NCBI RefSeq assembly: GCF_020085105.1 | Contig: NC_058052.1 | Coordinates: forward strand, 11,079,233-11,143,232 | DNA: 64,000 nt | Reading direction: 5' to 3' | Source: Siniperca chuatsi | Taxonomy: Eukaryota > Chordata > Actinopteri > Centrarchiformes > Sinipercidae | Part shown: positions 49,671 to 62,683 of the stretch, piece by piece | Layout of the letters: each line of letters starts with the position of its first letter | Numbering within the stretch: the first letter of the stretch is position 1 | Notes under the pieces: generated by a model | Databases searched by the model: none | Seen by the model: only the letters and a program-made list of their open reading frames with translations | What the model was told of the DNA's origin: nothing | Program-made: the position numbers and the translations under genes

Positions 49671-51281
49671 AACTGGGGGGGGAAAGCTGTTTCTCAGTAT
49701 AGCCAGCTCAGTAGCCTTTCTTTAGCAGTCTGACAAAGCTGAGGGACATTCCTGCAGACACTACATGTGGGGCCTCAGGGTGGGGGGCTGGCCCTACAAA
49801 CAATGTCCTTGCCTGCAGATTTGTTTCTATCAGAAGCAGAGCCTATTTTGCACAGCAACACATCCGTTTTGTTTTCTAACTCAATCATTTTTCTCATGGC
49901 TCTCTCAGACCCTCACCACTGTAGCTCCATACAAGTGTTCTGTTTACTGAACCGAGCTCATTAGGATTCCTTTCCAGTGGAGCAGAACTGTGTAAAAGAT
50001 CATCCCACATCCCCGTTTTTCTAGCACTGATTCAGAAAGGGGGCAGCCAAGTAATAACTTTAAATCTAACAGCCAGCTTCTTGACTCATGTGGTTGTTTT
50101 TAACTCCTGGTTTCCTCACAAAACTATTATGCTCTCCCGGGAGACTTGACTGAAAGTTGCAAAACTCTCTGGCCTAGAAAAGCAAGTGCATTCAGGGAGG
50201 AGAAAAAGACACCCACTGAGTCGTAGACACTAAAGTCCATTAGAGCCTGCTTTTCCTAACACTGCTGCACAAGCTTGTGCAACTCATGGCAATCTAATTC
50301 ATTTGAAAACCAGTGCCAAAAGTTGAGTGAATGATCATTCTCTCTTTTTTTGTCTCATTCTCCCTCTCAGCCTGCCTATACAGACAAGGTATCCTATTTC
50401 TAAGTGCTTTTGTTGTTCCTGGGTATGCTGTGTTTAAGGTGGTGGTGTACTGTTCTTGTCTCACATTTCTCTGTAATCACTTTTCTTCTGTTCAAACTTT
50501 CTGTATGTCTAGTATTTCTCTGCTGGGCTTTAATTTATGTCGGTTTCTAACTGAAGTTTCCGTAGCAACACATTTACTTTGATTTTACATGTCACCAGTG
50601 AGTTGGTTATCAGAGGTATTTCTAGTACGAGGCCAGAATTATTAGTATTTGCAGCTTTTGTCTTTTGCAAGTCGCACCAAGGCACCCCCACCACTCTCAG
50701 AAAAGTTTATTTTATTTACTCAGTTAACTGCTAAATTATTATTAACATGAAGGTCATGAAAGTCTTCTGTACACTGTCAGGAACAAAATTAGGGAAGAAA
50801 ATGCTGAATCCTGTATTTATTTATTGTTTTGTTGGACTAAAAGTAGTCAGATGAATCATCGTTAAAAATACCCATCATGTGAAAGTTTTTAATTGTAGAA
50901 TGTAAAATCCCCTCAGATTGCTAAACCTAAAAATTCAGTGAATGAATAAATAGAATACCGGGGACATGACCTCAGTTTCCTCAGTGGCCTTGGCTTTTTA
51001 TTAGAATCTTTCAAAGTATTCAGCTTTGTGTCTTTAGGCTAACAGCATAATGTACAATCCATATGGGGTCAAACATGGGCTCAGACTAATTAGTTGAAGG
51101 CAGATTCAATCCAGTCAGCAGAAGAAAATCTTTATCACTGGTACAAACATTTTTCTACACATACTCCCACACCTGATTGCTGTGCTGTAACTCATAGACA
51201 AGAGTGTGCCATTAGCTTTCTGCTATTTATAGACAGTACTGTGCATACCCACCCAGCTCTATATTTTTATCTTGCACCAGT

Positions 51282-54200
51282 ATGTATCCAGCTGGAGGGA
51301 TATCTGCAAGTATATACGCCAACAGGCTGCGGGCAGAAGGCATGGGCTCAAAAGAGCAGGCTGTGCTCTTCTCCAACCAGGATTATGAGGCACTGAAGCA
51401 ACAATGTGTGGAGTCGGGCTGCCTGTTTGAAGACCCCTGTTTCCCTGCTGAGCCTCCATCCCTGGGCTTCAAGGAGCTCGCCCCCTATTCCTCCAAAACT
51501 AGAGATGTGGAGTGGATGAGGCCCACGGTGAGAAAACCGAGAAACCGGAAAGTTAATTAGGAGCATATTCAGAGATTTGTTAACAACTTCATACTAATGC
51601 ATAAAACTGATACATTTATTATGTTAAGTAGGACACAAGATAACAAATGTACTTTTTATACACCCATGTACAGATGAAAAGATGTTTTTAAGACAGACTC
51701 CAGACCTAAAGCTCACCCATCATTCTCTGGAATGCTTCTCATGTAATATTTCACAACATGCATGTGGTTTTGATGCTTGCTGGTGATGACTGTAACTCAA
51801 CAGAGACACATATCATATAAACAAACATATCAGTGACACTTATTTCATGTCTGGAAACTCAGACAGAATAGGACAAGTAGGGACAGGAACTTCTCAGACC
51901 ACTGCAGCTGTTGGCATCGCATGGCATTCTCTGACCACTCCCTCACTCTGACATTTGTTTACTTCTTTAAAACACAGGACGTTGACGCGTAGATGCAAGA
52001 ATAGCAATGGTTTGAAAGATGTGTCACCTTTAAAGTAGATTGTAAAATGTGCTGAAATCTGAGCATTTCATTGATTTGATTTGTCGTCACCCAGACATTT
52101 AATTTCTCCGTAGGAACTGACAGATGACCCTCAGTTCATTGTGGGTGGTGCCACCAGAACGGACATTTGTCAGGGAGCGCTGGGTGAGCCCTTGTCGTTA
52201 TTGTTAATGTTGAATCTGAAATCTGAAAAAAATAGTAAGACAATTAGATTAAGGTTGCTAAATGCTTCCTCTCACTTGCAGGTGACTGCTGGCTCTTAGC
52301 GGCCATCGCCTCTCTCACCCTGAATGAGAGGCTTCTCCACCGGGTTGTCCCACATGGGCAGTCCTTCCAAGATGACTATGCTGGAATCTTTCACTTTCAG
52401 GTACTGTAAGATCATCTAGTCTTTTGCTCTGCCTATCAAGTGTAAGGCAAGCAATTTAGATTGATGGAGTTCTTGATTATTGCTCTGTGTTGCAGTTCTG
52501 GCAGTTTGGCGAATGGGTAGACGTTGTGATAGACGACAGACTGCCTGTCAAAGACGGGGAGCTGATGTTTGTCCACTCTGCTGAGGGCAATGAATTCTGG
52601 AGTGCGCTCCTGGAGAAGGCTTATGCCAAGTAGGTTTTGAAAAGCCTACCCAGTTGCTAAATTATTCAGCATGAGTGTATTTAGTAGGAAGTTGTAAACC
52701 ACATACTGAAGTGCCGCTGTTGATGGCAACCAAACTGCAGTGAGTTTTTTCTGTGGTATCAGGCTGAACGGCTCCTATGAGGCTCTGTCTGGAGGAAGCA
52801 CCACTGAAGGGTTTGAGGACTTCACAGGTGGTGTGTCTGAGATGTACGAGCTCCGCAAAGCTCCCAGAGATCTGCACAGGATAATAGACAAAGCTCTGCA
52901 GAGAGGCTCTCTGCTGGGCTGCTCTATCGATGTACGTGCTTGAACACACTGGCACACCACCAAGACTAAAATCAATGTTGCACCTCCTTGAGAAAGCCAA
53001 TAACATTAAAAGCACTTCTATTTATTTCTGTGCCTGACAATTCATACTCAGATGCAGTAATCGTGTTTTCATATTAATACAGATCACCAGTGCCTTCGAC
53101 ATGGAGGCTGTTACGTTCAAGAAGCTTGTGAAGGGCCACGCCTACTCACTCACTGGACTGAAGGAGGTCTGTCTGTGTATGACTCTGTTGTCTTTAATCA
53201 GTTATCATTATAAATTATATTAATGGTTCTAAGTTTCCCATCACTCCGTGTTATGTAGGTCAATTTCCGTGGCAACATGGAACGCCTAATCCGAATACGT
53301 AACCCTTGGGGCCAGGTGGAGTGGACTGGTGCCTGGAGTGACAAGTGAGTGTGCCAAAGCATAATAAATGTCCCTGTGTACTAAAAAGATTTCCTTCCCT
53401 GGTTTTGTTTGGTTAATGTCTTCTTTTATGAGTATTATATCTGATACTGAATGTTTATTCCGGTCTATGTTGTCTTAACGTGTGTAGTTCCTCTGAATGG
53501 GATGAGATTGACCCTTCTGAACGAGAGGACCTGCATCTTAAAATGGAAGACGGGGAGTTTTGGTAAGTCCCAGGGGCTGTAGTACTGTATGGCAATTTTA
53601 TGTACTGTAGGTATTTTAAAGCACTACTTCGAAATTTTGTCTGTTAAATATTAAAGGGGGAAGTCTGTTTACAGGTCTTGGAGAGTTCGACTGCATGTGT
53701 GAAAAAAGTTGTATAAAGTCTTTTGCGGTGAGATATCTGAATTGCCTCAAGTGATGTCTTTTAGCTACTGTTAAGCTACTAAACACACCCAAATCTCAGA
53801 CTGAAGTCTTGGTGGGCCAGTTGCATTGTGGGTAATGTAGGCTCCATGTTTTGACAAAGAAGAAAAATGCGTGGAATAAAAAAAGAAAATATCTCTGGTT
53901 GTGCTGCATCAATTTTGATACTTTAAAAAGATTAAATAAAATTGTCCAACAATGTTATAGGAGCTAAATTGGTGGAGTGCTCTTTTAAGCTACGGCCAGG
54001 AGATGGTTAGCTTAGCTTAGCATAAAGACTGGAAACAGGGGGTAATAGCTAGCTTGGCTCTGTCCAAATGTAATCTGGCTACCAGAACCCCTAGAGCTCA
54101 CATTTGAACACATATATCTCGTTTTCTAAATTCGTATAAAAACCGAAGTTTGGTTTTAAGGGGGGTATATGGATTAAACAAACAAGATATAACTTGTTAA

Positions 54201-57200
54201 TTAGTGAGGTACTGGTAGGTGGACTTTGTTACATTTGGACAGAGCCAGGCCAGCTGTTTCCCCGTTTCCAGTCTTTATTTTAAGCTAAACTAACTGGCTG
54301 CTGGCTGTAGCTTTATATTTACCATATGGGCTGAAGGAACATTTTGGTTCCTTGAAAAGAAGTTCCTGGTACTTTTGGTGGAAAAGCAGCTATAGAGACA
54401 TGGGTGGTATCAATCTTCTCATCTAACTCTCGGAAAAGAAAGCGAGTGAGCGTTTCTCCCAAAATGTCGAACTAAAAAAAAGTTACATCCAGGTTTCTGA
54501 GCCCAAACTGTATTTTAATCTTCCAGGATGTCGTTCAGTGATTTCAAGAGGCAGTTTTCTCGGCTAGAGATCTGTAACTTGACGCCTGACGCTCTGAGTG
54601 AGGACAGTCTCAGCCACTGGAACACCATGAAGTTCTACGGCACGTGGAGGAGAGGCAGCACCGCTGGAGGCTGCAGGAACCATCCCAGTGAGTCCTAACT
54701 GTATGGTCGCAGGAAGAATGCCTTTCATGTCAAAGTGCACACACTGACAATAGATAATAGATAATATTACCGATAAAGTAATCAAGTGATAGCATTTCTC
54801 TGTTGAAGCGCAAATAGGTTCCTGTAACGTTACTGTGACTATGAAACGGGCTAACACAAATGCACCATCTGTGTAGACACGTTTTGGATCAACCCTCAGT
54901 ATAAGATCACGTTGCTGGAGGAGGATGATGACCCGGAGGACGATGAGGTGGCGTGCAGTTTTTTAGTAGCTCTCATGCAGAAGGACCGCCGCAGATATCG
55001 CCGCCATGGTCAGGACATGCACACCATTGGCTTTGCTGTCTATGAGGTGAGAACAGAGAGAGAAAATCCATATTGTCTCATTGCCCTTCTCATTGTTTAT
55101 TCACATGTTAATATGACATTATTTTTTTAAAAATTGCCTCAGCTCATTTTTGTTAATGTTTTCCTTTGTCTTCTTTTGTACAGATTCCGGAGGAGGTAGG
55201 CAAAACATCAATTACTACCACTGTTTATTTATCCAAAGACGTTTGATTATAACCATACTGATGATTCATCATGTTCTAGCCCATTTACTATGAATGATGT
55301 ATATTTTAAAAGGCATTTTCCAGGTAGCCATTGGTTTCTGCGCATTGTGTTCACTTCACTGTATGAAAACGGCTTACAGAAACTTGACACTTGATATTCA
55401 ATCACAATTGATCATCTTGTTAAATCAATCCACATATTTAACTGCATTATCAAGAAATAATATTGTAAATCTGACATCAATAAAATCAGACCTGATGTTC
55501 ATTGTGACCTATTTCAAGCAAGTTTTAAATCTTTTTAAGTTAATTTGTATCCCATGTGAAAGTTAGTTAGTTTTCATTGAAATGCAGTTAGAAGTTGAAA
55601 AAATTCACTGTGCTATGCTTTTTAAAATGGTTAGCACTAATGTAGAGTATATATGATTTCAATTAAATGGACCTAAAAACAGGCAAATGCATCTCAACCC
55701 AAGTATTGTTTCCTACTGCCCTTAGTACAGAGGCTGCCAGAATGTCCATTTGAAGAAAAATTTCTTTTTGAGCAATTCATCGTGTGCTCGCTCGGAGACC
55801 TTCATTAACCTGCGAGAGGTGAGCACGCGGCTTCGTCTGCCTCCTGGAGAGTACCTCATCGTCCCCTCCACCTTTGAGCCCAGTAAAGAGGCTGACTTTG
55901 TCCTCAGAGTCTTCACTGAGAAGCAATCAGAAACAGAGTAAGTGTCTTTTGCATGCGATTTTAATGTTAATGTATGTGTAGAAATTCAAATCTCACGCTA
56001 ATATGTTTTTGTGCATTGCAGAGAACTGGATGATGAAATCTCTGCCAATTTAGTTGATGACGTATGTATCTGTGACACATGACTAACACTGTAGGATGAA
56101 AGAAAATGTTACGTGATATACTATATGAATAGCAGCAAATAACTAGGATCCCGATTTATAAACCAAAGCCTTTTTATATTTGGGGTTTCCTACAGGAGGA
56201 AGTAACTGAAGACGACATTGACGACTCTTTTAAGTCTATGTTCGCTCAGCTAGCAGGAGAGGTAAGATCTGTCTTTCTGTCTGGAATCTTTATTTGCATT
56301 TGTACTTGCTAACACTACTTCAGTCATTTTTTATATCATAATGTTGGTAGTGGTATTTTAGATAATATCTAAAGATCCAAAATGTTGTCACCCTTGTTAT
56401 GGTGAAGAACATAAAGTTGTTCTTACTTTAACTGAAGATTTGAATATTCTCTTTTCTTGTCCTCTGCTTTTCCAGGACATGGAGATTTCTATTCGCGAGC
56501 TTAGGACCATCTTAAACAGAGTCGTCACCCGGCGTGAGTTTTCTGTTTATTTTTAGTTAACAATTCATAGCTACTGGAAAGTTTACATATTAGCAATACA
56601 TCTCCCATTACTGTATTAGATTCCACCATAGACTGTACACCATCCATTTCCTGGACTGCCTCTCTTACGAGCTTCTGTGTAACTGTGTCTCTGTAGGCCA
56701 GACTGTTTCAGATAAGTGTTTTTTTGCTATTTCAGACAAAGATCTGAAGACTGATGGCTTCAGTTTGGAATCATGTAGGACCATGGTCAACCTGATGGAT
56801 GTATCCTCTTGAGTTATAAGGAATGAATGGATCAAAAACTTTATTACATTGATTTTATTAAACATAGAAATCATGCATTTAGCATGCTAGTGCTGATTGT
56901 CTGTGTGTAGTTTCACCCCTTGACACTGTGTTTACCAGAAAGATGGTAGTGCCCGTTTAGGGCTGGTGGAGTTTCAGATCCTCTGGAACAAGATCCGAAA
57001 TTGGCTGGTAAGAATGAGTAAAATGATAACAATGTCAAAGGAACATTATGCACACTTAGATTTTCTGTATTTCTATTTACATTTCTCTCTCCGTCTCTCA
57101 GGTCGTTTTTAGACAGTTTGACCTTGACAAGTCAGGGGCCATGAGTTCGTACGAGATGCGTCTTGCTGTGGAGGCAGCAGGTATAATGCTCTTGATTGTC

Positions 57201-57647
57201 GTTTCCACAATTATTTATTGTACACACACTCACAGATGTGAAGTGAAACTCGTTCTTTTTATTGTCTTCCTGTGTAGGTTTTAAACTGAATAACAGACTG
57301 AATGAGATTCTGGTAGCCCGGTATGCAGAGAATGAGATGATCGACTTTGACAACTTCATCTGCTGCTTGGTCAAGCTTGAAGCCATGTTTAGTGAGTATT
57401 ATTGTAATAGATGTTATTCTAAATGTATACTGCATATTTGCAGAGAATTACACCATTGACAAAATTGTGAAAACTTTCAGGGTATTTCCAGCAGTTCGAC
57501 AAGGAGGGGTCAGGAGTGGCTGAGATGAATATCACAGAGGTGAGTTGTGTTTTTAAAAAGAAAATCTCAGTATATTTTGTCTGTTTCTGTTCTTCTAATC
57601 TTTATTTTTCATATTGCTAGTGGCTTTACCTGACAATGTGTGGTTGA
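51282..57647 (+). CDS. capn1: Classical calpain catalytic subunit, calpain-1/11 class
   Basis: Calcium-dependent cysteine protease. Coding exons: 51282-51527, 52114-52183, 52282-52400, 52496-52629, 52763-52931, 53083-53166, 53259-53344, 53488-53562, 54527-54687, 54877-55046, 55184-55195, 55726-55937, 56022-56061, 56196-56261, 56476-56533, 56736-56800, 56939-57007, 57102-57180, 57278-57391, 57481-57539, 57621-57647; 2115 nt, 704 residues. Catalytic Cys108 ([15 protein letters not shown]), His265 (KGHAYSLTG) and Asn289 ([13 protein letters not shown]). [13 protein letters not shown] and [15 protein letters not shown] are CAPN1 signatures. CBSW has [14 protein letters not shown] loops include [12 protein letters not shown] and [12 protein letters not shown]. 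It ends WLYLTMCG. The neighbouring mrpl14 recalls human 6p21, where CAPN11, a CAPN1 relative, lies; this may be the CAPN11 orthologue. The N-terminus [12 protein letters not shown] is short and unlike CAPN1. Confidence 0.9.
53965..54480. mobile_element. Foldback MITE copy with internal insertion
   Basis: Arms TTAGCATAAAGACTGGAAAC and its mirror GTTTCCAGTCTTTATTTTAA flank a centre. About 65 bp of unrelated sequence (about 54327-54395) interrupts the right arm between TTTATATTTACCATATGGG and GGGTGGTATCAATCTTCTC. It lies in the 964-bp intron before the calpain exon at 54527. Confidence 0.7.
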
Positions 57648-58610
57648 AGAGGGTTCACTAGAGGAGGATATAGAGAAAAGGTGCAGTGCCTGCAGACTGC
57701 CTTGAACCTGGAGCCCTCAGCCTTAGTGACCCTTTTACACGTCCCACCTCAGCGTACCTAAAGCAGCAAAAGAGCTGTATAACCGACAACCAATGTCCAA
57801 CCAAGCCAAGTGTCTCCTGGCCGAATTTTAGAAACTATGCAAAACAGTATTGAAGCAGTCACTGTCCCACATAAATCTGTCATCTCTGTAAAAACAGCAT
57901 GAGTCTGTGCATGACAAAGATCACTAGCTGTAATGTGTATTGTGAGTTTATTTTATATTTTTTACATTTTCACTGTGCTGTCTATATGAATGTCAACTGA
58001 TTAACTCACATCATTTCACTGTTCTTACTTCGAAATTGCAAAAAAAACATAGAAGAAATCTGAAGAAGTTTGCCACTGTAGTACTTTAAAAGTCTTACAG
58101 TTTCTCAATCATTCTGCACTCATGGTTCCATATTTTCCTGATTTTAGAACAAAGATTTTTAACAGGAAATGATCACCTGTGTTGAGTTGGTAGTTCTATT
58201 CGTTCACCTGTAGATGGCAGTACAGACCTGATGTCTAATGTCAAATATGATTTTTTTTAAAAATGTTTTGGCATTTGATACTAAAGTTTTTGCCTGTTTT
58301 TATATATTACACCAATCTTTTTCTTTAGTTGAAGTCAAGCAGCTGACCTTTTAGTTTTACTTGATTGTTTTTATTCTGCACTGCGATTTCAGTTTAAGGA
58401 AGCTGCTAGTGAAGTCGCCTCACGAAAGTGAGAAACTTAGTACATCAGTCCACATTTATAGGGATCACATACTGAATAATACATACTTATACTGAATGCC
58501 TTATACATGACACCATGATAAACATATTAAAAATGTGTCAGTCACTTGTTTTGTGAATGTATGTTGTGCCTTAAATAAATATTTCCCTCATGGTTTTTGT
58601 TTGTTCATTG
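57648..58610 (+). other. 3'UTR of the plus-strand calpain, with poly(A) signal
   Basis: AATAAA at 58574-58579 implies a 3' end near 58600. The mrpl14 transcript converges from the other side. Confidence 0.6.
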
Positions 58611-58689
58611 TGTTCATGATAACATGAGTTTGACTGACATTTGGCTGCTGAAACTGCACCAGAAACTCCTATGTTAATGCATTCAAGGC

Positions 58690-58943
58690 AAAGGTTATAT
58701 TTATTGTAAGCCTAGAGAGGCCTCTGTAAAATGTCAAACATGTTGACAAAAACTTAAGTCTATTACATACATTAAGTGGCAATGGAATACTGTAGAGACA
58801 ATAATTGCAACTGGGTGTATGCTCCTTTTAAAGTTTACTGGAGACAAGAACATATACACATAAAATGTTCATACGGCCAGCAGATGTGAAATAAACAGTA
58901 TATATATATATATATCAAAAATCACAGTTGAATGATGCTGGTA
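58690..58943 (-). other. mrpl14: mrpl14 3'UTR
   Basis: A minus-strand AATAAA is read from 58705 to 58700, so the mRNA may end near 58685, leaving under 100 bp between the two convergent 3' ends. A TA run lies at about 58899-58913. Confidence 0.5.
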
Positions 58944-59801
58944 TTAAACAAATGAACTAGCAATTGCTAGGACTTTAGAGTAATCTCCCTCCATTCTACG
59001 TAGATGTGTGGGTAAAGGGACCTTAATCCTTGTTCCTGTAGGGTTCCCATTGTCCTCAATCAGAACAACATTGTTCGAATCGAAGCGTGGACTCATGCGT
59101 TCTCCAGGCATTTTGTGTCCAACGATTAGAGCTTTCTTCTTCTGTCCTTTGATGGCAAGCAAAACTCTGTCACCAACTTTTCCTACGCCATTCTTGGTGT
59201 AGACATGGATCACTCTTGGCGCACGGTGATACGGTGTATTTCCAAGAGAGCTGTTGTCCACTACTCGCACTCTTGTCATTTTTTGAATGGCTGCTGCAAC
59301 AGCGGATACACTGACAAGACAAAAAGTAAATTGGTCATCTTCAACTTACGGGAGTCCTGCTGGGGCACTGCCCATTACTAAATGTTAGAAAGAAATGACT
59401 CAGGGCTGGCTGACACCCCACTACTGTTATAGGTACCTGTTAAGTTAAATTAAATTATTTGGCTTCAATGCACAACTTTAATATCTAACCCACAACTATT
59501 TCATGATAGCCCCCCAGCAGTTCTGCCCTGAGACCAGGACTGAAATAACTCAAGGAAACTATGACAGCATCCATGGTGACTTCAATGGGAGAGAGGGACA
59601 TTAATATTCATGTGAATGGAAAATTTCAAACAAAATCTTAAGTTACCAGAGTTACTATTTGTATATCAATAGATACAAACCAAAGCACCAACTAATAATG
59701 ACAACAGAGTTGCAACCTGGAGGACATGCTTTTCTCTTCAAATTGCAAAGTGAACTGAATTCTGTCATTGGCAAATTTCCCTTTAAAAGATTTCTACAAC
59801 A

Positions 59802-59844
<43 letters not shown>

Positions 59845-60333
59845 AGACGTTCATCCCCACTCTTTAATAATATTTGCATAACTGAAAATAATCTAGCCAT
59901 CAATTTATAAAGTTATGTATAATTATCCCAGCTGATAGCACAACATGAGTTGGGTATATCTTGGATATAATTCTTAAAGATCCTCTCCAGAAATGTTTGA
60001 AGACAAACATACCCTGCTTTGAGTAATAATTTGTCTGATATGGTTTTTCAAAATATAACAACAACAATAAATAAAATAGTTAAAAACTATTAAAAGCACT
60101 GCTCTATTAGTGAGTGCGTCAGTAAATGGTTTAAATTGATCTTATTTGGTTTAACAACTTAAATACCATTTATCAAATTACTCAGACCACACCGCTGTCC
60201 AGTCTTAACTGTCACAATATTGGGCTCTGAAATTTGACAGAAAAATAGCTCACCTAAAAGTCCTCTGATGAATTACGGACGATGTCTCTACGAGGAGCCC
60301 TGTGAGGGATCTTGAAAGCTGAGGGAGAGCCAT
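58944..60333 (-). CDS. mrpl14: Mitochondrial large ribosomal subunit protein uL14m
   Basis: Component of the mitochondrial 39S subunit at the subunit interface. Two coding exons on the minus strand: 60333-60254 and 59310-58944; 447 nt, 148 residues (human 145). The first exon encodes [20 protein letters not shown], an Arg-containing, acid-poor mitochondrial presequence. The second has the uL14 core: [54 protein letters not shown] and end [12 protein letters not shown]. These are nearly identical to human MRPL14. A TTCCAG/GT acceptor-like site about 30 nt upstream of the start codon suggests a further non-coding exon upstream. Confidence 0.95.
59805..59839. repeat. (CA)n microsatellite
   Basis: About 17 CA units inside the single mrpl14 coding intron. 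Confidence 0.95.
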
Positions 60334-61748
60334 AACTACAGCGAATACCGGGTCACCTGGAAAGAGAAATTATACATGGTTAGCAGCTAATAAGCTAAAG
60401 GGTTTGCTCATGATATCGCCAGCATAAGCTAACAATCACATGGTGGGCGGACGAGCAGAATAATTTCGGTCCATTGTCTTTGCCCCGAATAATAACACAA
60501 ATACAAGAACAATTGTATTAGAAAGCGTCAAAGTTTAAGATTAAAATATCTATCTTGCTAACGTTACCCTTCTATCACGCTCCATGCCAATGTCAAAAGT
60601 GCAACGTCAGCAACACGCGACCAACCACCTTTAGCCGAGCTAACTGATAAACACAACATGCATTAGCATATAAGAAACAAATATTCCTCACTGCAAATAA
60701 GAAGATGCGCTTTGGTTTGATAATTATTGTTAAATGTCAACCGTTTGTGCGCGTAGAAGCTAGAGTGCCTAAAGAAACCGCAAAAAAAAACTGCTACGGC
60801 CCAGGGTTAGCTTGTTTGTTACTTTCTTCTTACGGCATACAAACGCGACAGGGGAACTATAGAAATAGAAGAGTATAGAAGCTACACCACTGAAGTCTGC
60901 TGTGAAGATTAGCGATCATGTCGGGGTTTTTTTCCTTTTTCTTTTTCCAGAAATATATAATTTATCTGTAATATTTCTATAGCTCCCACATTTTAAAAGG
61001 TATATTGTTTCCTAATGTTTTTGATAATGTGTTAGATATTGCACGTTTAGTCATTTTGTATTTACTGAAATTCGTAGTGACTTAAAACAAATTACTTTGT
61101 CACCATCTTTAAGTTGTGTGAAAAACATGTAAGCAAGGCAAGCTGCTACCGTGCTGGTTTCAACTAAAGTGAACTGTATTGTATATTCTAAAAGGTAAGT
61201 ATGCACATGTAGGGAAACAAGTCAGCAGTATGAATTTGACAGATGGGTGAGCTTTCTTTATTGAACACAGGGGGAACAATATCTGACAGTAACACTCTCA
61301 CCTCTCAGGATGCGTTCCCCCTGCTATAATGGAGGTGGTTTTAAGATAAAGATAAAACCTAAAAAGTTGTGTGATGATTTTTTTTTTTATCTAGAATTTC
61401 TTTTTTTTAGCCTTTTTCAGTAAAATGCGCTGTAAGTGTAGGCTACTGCTTAGGACAGAAAACCATCAGATATAGTTTATTATAAACATCTAAACTAAAG
61501 TGGACAACAGAACTCTCTTTGTGGCCAAATCACACAATTGTATTTCTAAAAAAAACAACTACGTACAAAGGGTAGGAGAAAATAGAAATAGGCCTATGAT
61601 CAATACGTCCAGGCACTGTGCCTTTTGAGGCATATTTAGCCTATAAAATCACAGTTATGTGAATGAGCACACATTTCTTCCAAAAGTCTCCTCAAAATGA
61701 AAACTCTCTCACAAATGTAATATTATTTATTGATAGAAATAACAGTGG
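60334..61748. other. mrpl14 upstream region
   Basis: Probably holds the mrpl14 promoter (locally CpG-bearing sequence at about 60570-60870). No other gene or recognisable repeat is supported in 60900-61748. Confidence 0.45.
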
Positions 61749-61756
61749 TTGGTTGT

Positions 61757-62675
61757 CAGTGTTGTTCATGTACGCGCTCATGTTTTTGGTGAACGGTGTC
61801 AGTGCCCGATCAGTACCGACTGCCCGATCCGTTCTGCACGTGCGCAAAAGTGGTTCTGTCAGTCAATGGAGGTTACTGCAAATGTGCCTGTTCAAACTTA
61901 CTCGTGATGTGAATGACCGATCATAAAACAATCCTACTCACACTCAAGATAACAAAATGGTTTTTAATCATTGGAAATGTAATAGTTCGGACCGTGTATC
62001 ATCGGATAATCTGTATTTAATTTGTAATTAAAAACGAAAAAAACATAATTCTGTTTTGTTTTAATTCGGTGTTCATTCAATACAATTCATTCAATATATG
62101 AAAAATACATGTGCCATATAGTATGTCATTATGAAAGTCGTTGTAAATATACACCAGAGTATAAAAAATAATTCCGTAAATAAAATTTTATTAAATTTCC
62201 GATGACTAAAAACAATTTTGTTATCTTGATTTGAAAGACTTAGTTTTAGTATTTTGAACAGGCACATTTGCGGTTTCCTTCTTTGACTTACAGGACCTAT
62301 TTTGCGCATGTGCAGATCGGATCGACCAGCCGGTACAGATCAGCACCGACAAACTGTGTACGGTGAACCGAATGTATCTGTTTAGGTCACAGATTTTTTA
62401 AACGATACAGCGAATTGAAGCATCCGACCAGTCTTGGGAAATATCTGCGAGTGAATGATGATCACAACAAATCATTAAAGGGTAACACCACGGGCCAACA
62501 GCCGCAAAGTTCCTCCACGTCAAACTCGCAGCATTTTGTAAAGGGAAAAACATGGAAGAAATTAACGTGAACTAGTTCAACTCATTTTTTTGGTACTGTG
62601 AACTCAGTTGAACTTTCAAAATTGTGACCTGAACTTTGAGCTAGCTCTTGCGAAGTGTGAATTTGCACAACACTG
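61757..62675. mobile_element. Non-autonomous hAT-like foldback element with 8-bp target duplication
   Basis: 919 bp starting CAGTGTTGTT and ending GCACAACACTG, so the last nine bases form a perfect terminal inverted repeat. Both sides carry the 8-bp direct repeat TTGGTTGT (61749-61756 and 62676-62683), the hallmark of hAT transposition. Inside, about 185 bp around 61800-61985 is mirrored at 62178-62350 at roughly 80 percent identity by eye (for example GCAAATGTGCCTGTTCAAA on both arms), separated by about 190 bp. No transposase frame is present. Confidence 0.85.
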
Positions 62676-62683
62676 TTGGTTGT

